Source of the DNA: Artemia franciscana | Lineage: Eukaryota; Arthropoda; Branchiopoda; Anostraca; Artemiidae | Direction: 5' to 3' | Length of the DNA stretch: 64,000 nucleotides | Assembly: GCF_032884065.1 (NCBI RefSeq) | Contig: NC_088872.1 | Location: forward strand, 32,646,917-32,710,916 | Shown here: positions 59,196 through 64,000 of the stretch, piece by piece | Layout: each line of letters starts with the position of its first letter | How positions within the stretch are numbered: the stretch's first letter is position 1 | The notes under the pieces: generated by a model | What the model was told of the DNA's origin: nothing | What the model saw: the letters and a program-made list of their open reading frames with translations, nothing else | Databases searched by the model: none | Program-made: the position numbers and the translations under genes

Positions 59196-59980
59196 AAGGT
59201 ATAGTCTCGTGTTTTTTTTCTCTTTTTCTTCTTTTCATTTTACTAGCGCCATTTAGTTGGAATTTCAGTTCTAAACTATGATTGCTGGTATAAATAAAAC
59301 TATTTGATATTCGATTAAGCCTTTCCACGAACTGACTATATGTATATTACCAAATATTTTTTTGAATCAACCCCCATTAAACCCGCTAATAACTTACATT
59401 TTAGCATTTAACTAGCAAAATAAAAGCCAAATATTCAGCCATCTGTCAAAACAGCAAAACAGCTCTTGCTGTTTTCTGAGTTTTCCTTCTTATCTTTCCA
59501 CTGTTAAGCATTTTTCATTTGCGTATTCCTTCTGTTTTACTTATAATATTACTAAATTTACAATATTTTTATTTGCCATTACAACTTTTACTCTCCTGTT
59601 AAAATTTACTTGACATCAGTACCTAAAATATATTTTTAAATTTACAAAGTTTTAACTTCCCACGAAAATGGATATTGAAAAGATTGAAAATAATCATGAT
59701 TCTGCGTTTGAGACACTGCAATCCAATTCAATTAAATTAACTTATAGTGATGCAGAGGCCATGATTCCCAACGGTACACCAAGACTAGTAAAATGCCTAG
59801 TACAAAAAGGCTATTCCTTTTCTTCTTACGACGATGGCCTAAATCAGTTTCATTTGACTTTCTTTTAAATAAAACCACATAAACTTACCACGAACTTCAG
59901 ATGGAAATGCCAGCAGTTCTATTTTCAGCACCACATTATCCCTCCAAACTGAGACAACTAGACAATTTTATAGCAAACTA
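59196..59980. other. Spacer between LINE fragments
   Basis: AT-rich; holds one small open frame at 59668-59868, listed separately. Confidence 0.4.
59668..59868 (+). CDS. Unrecognised small open frame (66 codons)
   Basis: ATG in good context (GAAAATGG) starts MDIEKIENNHDSAFETLQ and runs through a mixed, protein-like sequence (DAEAMIPNGTPRLVKCLVQKG) to TAA. No family recognised and no homologous motif seen. It may be a real short gene, an exon or chance. Confidence 0.25.
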   Translation: MDIEKIENNHDSAFETLQSNSIKLTYSDAEAMIPNGTPRLVKCLVQKGYSFSSYDDGLNQFHLTFF

Positions 59981-62900
59981 TACTAACTACTTGTACTTAC
60001 TTACTATTTGTACTTGTGGCGGAAATCAGGCGTTTCCACTTTGCCCGGTATCAAGGGTCTTCAAGACATGTTTGAACCACGTAGTGCGGTCTACCGCCAG
60101 CTGCTTAGCAAATGGGAGCCATTGAGTTGTCCATCTGTGACCAAACTTTCTGAACCCCCCAATAGGCTCAAAGTTTAAAGTCCCACCAGCTTTTCCACTG
60201 TCCTATACTAGGCGTCTCTTCCATGAGTTAAGTGGCTCAGTTATAAGGATTCGGTGAGGAAAGTACTCTGTTGGCCTCCATAAGACATAGCCCAACCCTT
60301 TCGGTCGACGCTCCTTGATCGTAATGGTAACGCATCTCTTGATACCATAGATTCGTCGTAAATCCACGTTTGATATGCGATCATTCAGATTTAACCTAAG
60401 GATGCTATGCAGACAGTTATGCTCAAACACCTTAGGTGCATTTTCATGTAATCACTTTACTGACAAAGTTTCGGATCCATAAAGAATTATTCGAAAAAAA
60501 AACCCAGGTAGACTAGAACTTTTGTTCTTACATTTATTTCACGCCGGTTCCACAATGGTTTTCTAAGAGAAGCAAAGACCGTCTGTGCTTTCTGCAATTG
60601 CTGTTGAATATCGGCGTCAGAAGATCCATCAGCGCAAAGCTGGAAGCCAAGGCATGTGAAGCTGTTGAACTGATCCAACTGTACTTGATTTACGGTCAAC
60701 AAAATAGGATCAGTGTGATTTATTACCATAAATTGTGTCTTCCCTGTACCGACTTTCAAGCCAATGCGATCTGTCCAAGTAATTACCTCATTGAGTATAG
60801 TTTGAGATAGTGCATTTTCAAGCACCCAATCAATACGGTAGTTAAACAGAGTCGGAGATAGGACACAGCCTTGTTTTACTCCAAACTCAAACGAAAATTC
60901 TTCAGTATCTTCTACGTAACTCGAACTCGACTCAAAGAACCCTTGTAGTATGCTTCAAGTAGTTCGACAAATTTCAGGGGCATTCCATCATTTTCAAGAA
61001 TTTTCCTAAGTGTTTGACGAGTGATCGAATCGAAGGCAGAAACGAAGTCCAGAAATATCAGAATCAGTGCTGGATAATGAGGCAGAGAGCAAAAATATTG
61101 TCAGTGCAGCCTCTACCACGACGGAAAACGGCTTGATTTTCATGAGTTCTTTTCTCCCTTGCCCCCTTGAAGCGGTTAAGGAGGATAATCCCGAAAATTT
61201 TCACTGTAATTTCAATTAGACTTATTTATGCACCGAAGGTGTTTGAGCATAACTGTCTGCGTAGCATCCCCGATAATTTTTGCACTCAGTTTTCATCAGC
61301 TTTCTTGTAAAAATGGAAAATAACTGATGTCTTCCAATCCTTTGGGAAAGTGTTGGTCCTCTGTACTTCCTCAAGGATACCATGGAGCTGCTCTGCTGTA
61401 ATCTCAGGGCAATGTTTGTACATTTCCGGGGGGAGACCATCTTGGCCTGGGGCTTTGCTGTTCTTAAGGTCCTTAATCGCTTGAGTATTTCCGCTCCTGT
61501 TGGGGCGGTAAGCTCGATACTGTAAGGTTCTTTTTCACCAGGAGGGAAACAACCGAGAATTGATAACGGGGATTGGTTGAGTAGTATTTGGAAGTGGTCT
61601 TTCCATCTGATCACATGTTCCTTTTGACAGCTAATAGCTTTTCCTGCTCTTAAAACTCCAGACGCAGCAGCTTTCTTACCAGTCGATTCCTTAAGAGCCT
61701 GGTAGAGTTTGTGGGTGTCGCCAGCGCGAGCTGCTTTTTCTAAAGACAAACCAGTCTCTTCCCACATTTCGCGGCGGTCTAGACGTGCAGAGCGCTTGAC
61801 CTGTCTGCGAAACTCTTTCATGATATGTTTAGGGCTGTTCATCTTTTTCCTACGTTCTTCGACTAGTGACAGTGTTCTGGTGGTAATCCAATGCTGTCAT
61901 TTCACTTTCGTTCGGCCTAGGATCTCTTCAGTGGTCTCTCTCATCACTGTTTTGAAGGTCTCCCATCTTTGCTCAGTGTCGCGGTTTTCCTCTTCTTTCA
62001 AGTTTAGGGCATCAAAACGATTTGTTAGCTCCATATTTAGAGTTTACCGAATTTCTTTAAGAACGTCGATTCGGGCTTTCGGTTTATTCTTTCTCCAAGA
62101 CGCAAAACGAAGTAGTATTTTTTCAAGCACTAGCTTGTAATCAGACCCTGATTTTCAGCCTGTGTGCACTGTTATAAGAGCGAGAGTCTATTACTGAACT
62201 TCTTCAACGTTGGTAGACGAGAATGAAGTCACTTTGGGCCTTAGCAACACCGTCGTTGGAATACAAGGTCAGTAGATGACCTGGTTTGTGCTGAAATATG
62301 GCGTTACTTACAACAAGATGATTCATCAAAGCACAGTTTACCCACCTTTGCCCATTTTCGTATCTAAGCCCTGGTCCGAACTTTCCAAGGACTTGTGTAG
62401 GGGTATCAGATAGACCAACTCTCGCGTTGAAGTCTCCTGCAATAATCAGGTAGTCTCGTGCAGCAGCTGATGAAGACCGTTGTTGCTATTCTGAATATAA
62501 TGCATCCTTAACAGTAACTGTGAAATCGTAAGTAGAGGCGGGGCGTATGTGAAGAGAATGGATACGTTTGCAGGGCTCATTTCAGCCTAATCCTAGCCAG
62601 TCGGGAAGAAATAGGATCCCACTCAAGAAGTGCGTTTCTGGTTTTTTGGTTCACGAAGAAACCAACGCCATGGAGCCCCGAATTATCGTTTACTCCAGAG
62701 TAGAAAAAAGTGGAAATGTTGTAACGTTTCGGGCACTGCAATTACTGTAGAGCCAGAACCGGATATTCTGGTCTCGGAAACGCATAATATGTCAATACTG
62801 TACTTCTCCATCTCATGGACAAAAGAGCTTGTGTAGCTTCTTGTTTAACAGATCTGACGTTCCAACAACCAATCTTGATTTTGCTTGTTTTATAACTGTG

Positions 62901-63070
62901 GTTAGTTTTCCCAAGAATATGGCTAGTAGATTTTTCGACTTCGTCAACATATTCAAACTCGCGTCGCCCACCGAGAAATCCGTAGTATAGTTGGCTTGCT
63001 TACTTCTCAAAACCCGCACCGAGGGGCCACGTCGCTTGCCAGGAACGCCGTAGCCGTATTCATAATTTTT
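59980..63070 (-). mobile_element. RTE-clade LINE, nearly full length but degraded
   Basis: Reading leftwards from 63019: an endonuclease start (SRLVVGTSDLLNKKLHKL), endonuclease remains to about 62100, then the linker (MNSPKHIMKEFRRQVKRSARL, 61842) and RT blocks (KRLRTLRTAKPQ, then shifted TFPKDWKTSVIF). Late RT follows (WVLENALSQ, 60825, joined directly to TILNEVITWTDRIGLKV; the YADD block appears deleted between them). Next come SLRKPLWNRREINVRTKV and the C-terminal VFEHNCLHSILRLNLNDR..KERRPKGLGYVLWRP. The 3' end at about 59985 has short GTAAGTACAAGTA repeats, as RTE tails do. Many stops and shifts are present. Confidence 0.87.
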
Positions 63071-63640
63071 CTAGGTCGAAGGTCCATTGATATTTCTTGG
63101 GAATAGATTTAACCACAAGGTCCCCAGTCTTGCGGGTGCCCCGAAAGGGTCGAGGCAGCCCCTTTCAGAGGCCTTTGTCCATAGATCTGGATCTTACACC
63201 CTGTCGTAATTGTTCAATAAAGGATCCTCCCACGATGATGTTCTGCATCGTCATGCAACTGAACCCATTGCTGGGAGAAGGTTTGTAACTCACGGGACAT
63301 GTCCACACACCGGTGGACAGTGCTGAGTGTACATTTGAGGGGCCTTCTATATCCTCCACTCGTATTTACGACCAACGGGCGAGGGAGCCCCAGTTTCTAT
63401 TATGGATCCCCGGGGACCAGGTCCTCCTTTTGTCCACGCCTCCTATGGAGGTAACCTATATATCTGCAGGGTCTTCCCCTATCCACCAAGTACTGAGTTA
63501 CCATGGACACTCAGGGACCAGGTCCCCCTTTTGTCCATGCCTCCTACGGAGGTACCCTATATATCTGCAGGACATTTCCCTATCCCCCACCGACAGTAGG
63601 GGAAGGCCTCTCCTCAGAAGATGACCCAGCCAGAACTATG
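63071..63640 (-). repeat. 5' region of the RTE LINE with a 101-bp direct repeat
   Basis: GC-richer than its surroundings. 63411-63494 and 63512-63597 are direct repeats (GGGACCAGGTCCTCCTTTTG / GGGACCAGGTCCCCCTTTTG, then CCTATATATCTGCAGG) with a 101-bp period. Their position just upstream of the endonuclease start suggests a promoter-bearing 5' UTR with tandem monomers, though this is inference. Confidence 0.6.
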
Positions 63641-64000
63641 CTAACTAGAATGAATGTGAATAAACTTTTATTTCAGCAAAATTTGACTCAGCCGAAATAA
63701 ATATATCCTAGTTTCTTTTTAAAATAGATATTATTGCTTGACGCTTTTCATTTATCTTATACGGAACAAAAAAGAAATAGTGGATTCTACATTGGATTAT
63801 TATTGATGCTAATTTTGTAGCCCCTTGCGTTATTCATTTCATTTTTTTTTCAATACTGACATACTCATGTTAGCCTTTGTATTTGACACTATTCTAATGA
63901 AGCAGTCAAATTCAGTCATGGTTTATTTGTTGAATAAGCAATACCTCTGTGCACTCCGTGCCGAGCAAAAGTTTATTTCAGTGGAAAGCATTAGAGTTAT
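63641..64000. other. Right edge, nothing recognised
   Basis: AT-rich sequence without identified features. Confidence 0.4.

Overview
This is an AT-rich, intron- and repeat-rich nuclear sequence from an animal, most likely an arthropod. It carries Helitrons, several clades of non-LTR retrotransposon (LINEs), a hAT transposase relic, spliceosomal introns and long AT microsatellites. The short foldback repeats resemble ones I associate with crustaceans such as brine shrimp, but that species guess is from memory only. There are no bacterial operons, and I saw no LTR retrovirus-like coding regions.

The one confidently reconstructed host gene lies on the minus strand. It is a complete four-exon gene for a Maf-family nucleotide pyrophosphatase (209 residues). 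Exon 1 is at 44308-44385, exon 2 at 37521-37771, exon 3 at 20999-21163 and exon 4 at 7836-7971. All junctions are GT-AG and all reading phases agree. Its 0.63 kb of coding sequence is spread over 36.5 kb, so most of the window's left two thirds is intron of this gene. A second, weaker candidate is a terminal exon at 57533-57635 (minus).

Region by region. 1-7.5 kb, downstream of the gene: a degenerate ~115-bp tandem array, dispersed repeats and a LINE with a PHD-type ORF1 and endonuclease but no RT. 8-21 kb (intron 3): an RTE-like LINE split by a hairpin-forming insertion with a 12-bp target duplication, a ~430-bp satellite-like array and large inverted repeats. 21.2-37.5 kb (intron 2): an ~11.4-kb stack of seven Helitrons of one superfamily. 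Six are short derivatives; one is a degraded coding copy with N-terminal 23-residue repeats, a HUH Rep domain and a PIF1-type helicase. 37.8-44.3 kb (intron 1): foldback fragments and a ~125-bp degenerate tandem array. 44.4-64 kb: a jockey-like RNase H LINE interrupted by a CR1-like LINE, a foldback MITE, a hAT transposase relic, a long (TA)n tract, and further LINEs including a nearly full-length but degraded RTE element with 5' tandem repeats.

The Helitron derivatives keep the termini and the last part of the helicase gene of the coding copy. This fits internal deletion from an autonomous parent, with repeated insertion into each other's TA-rich ends.
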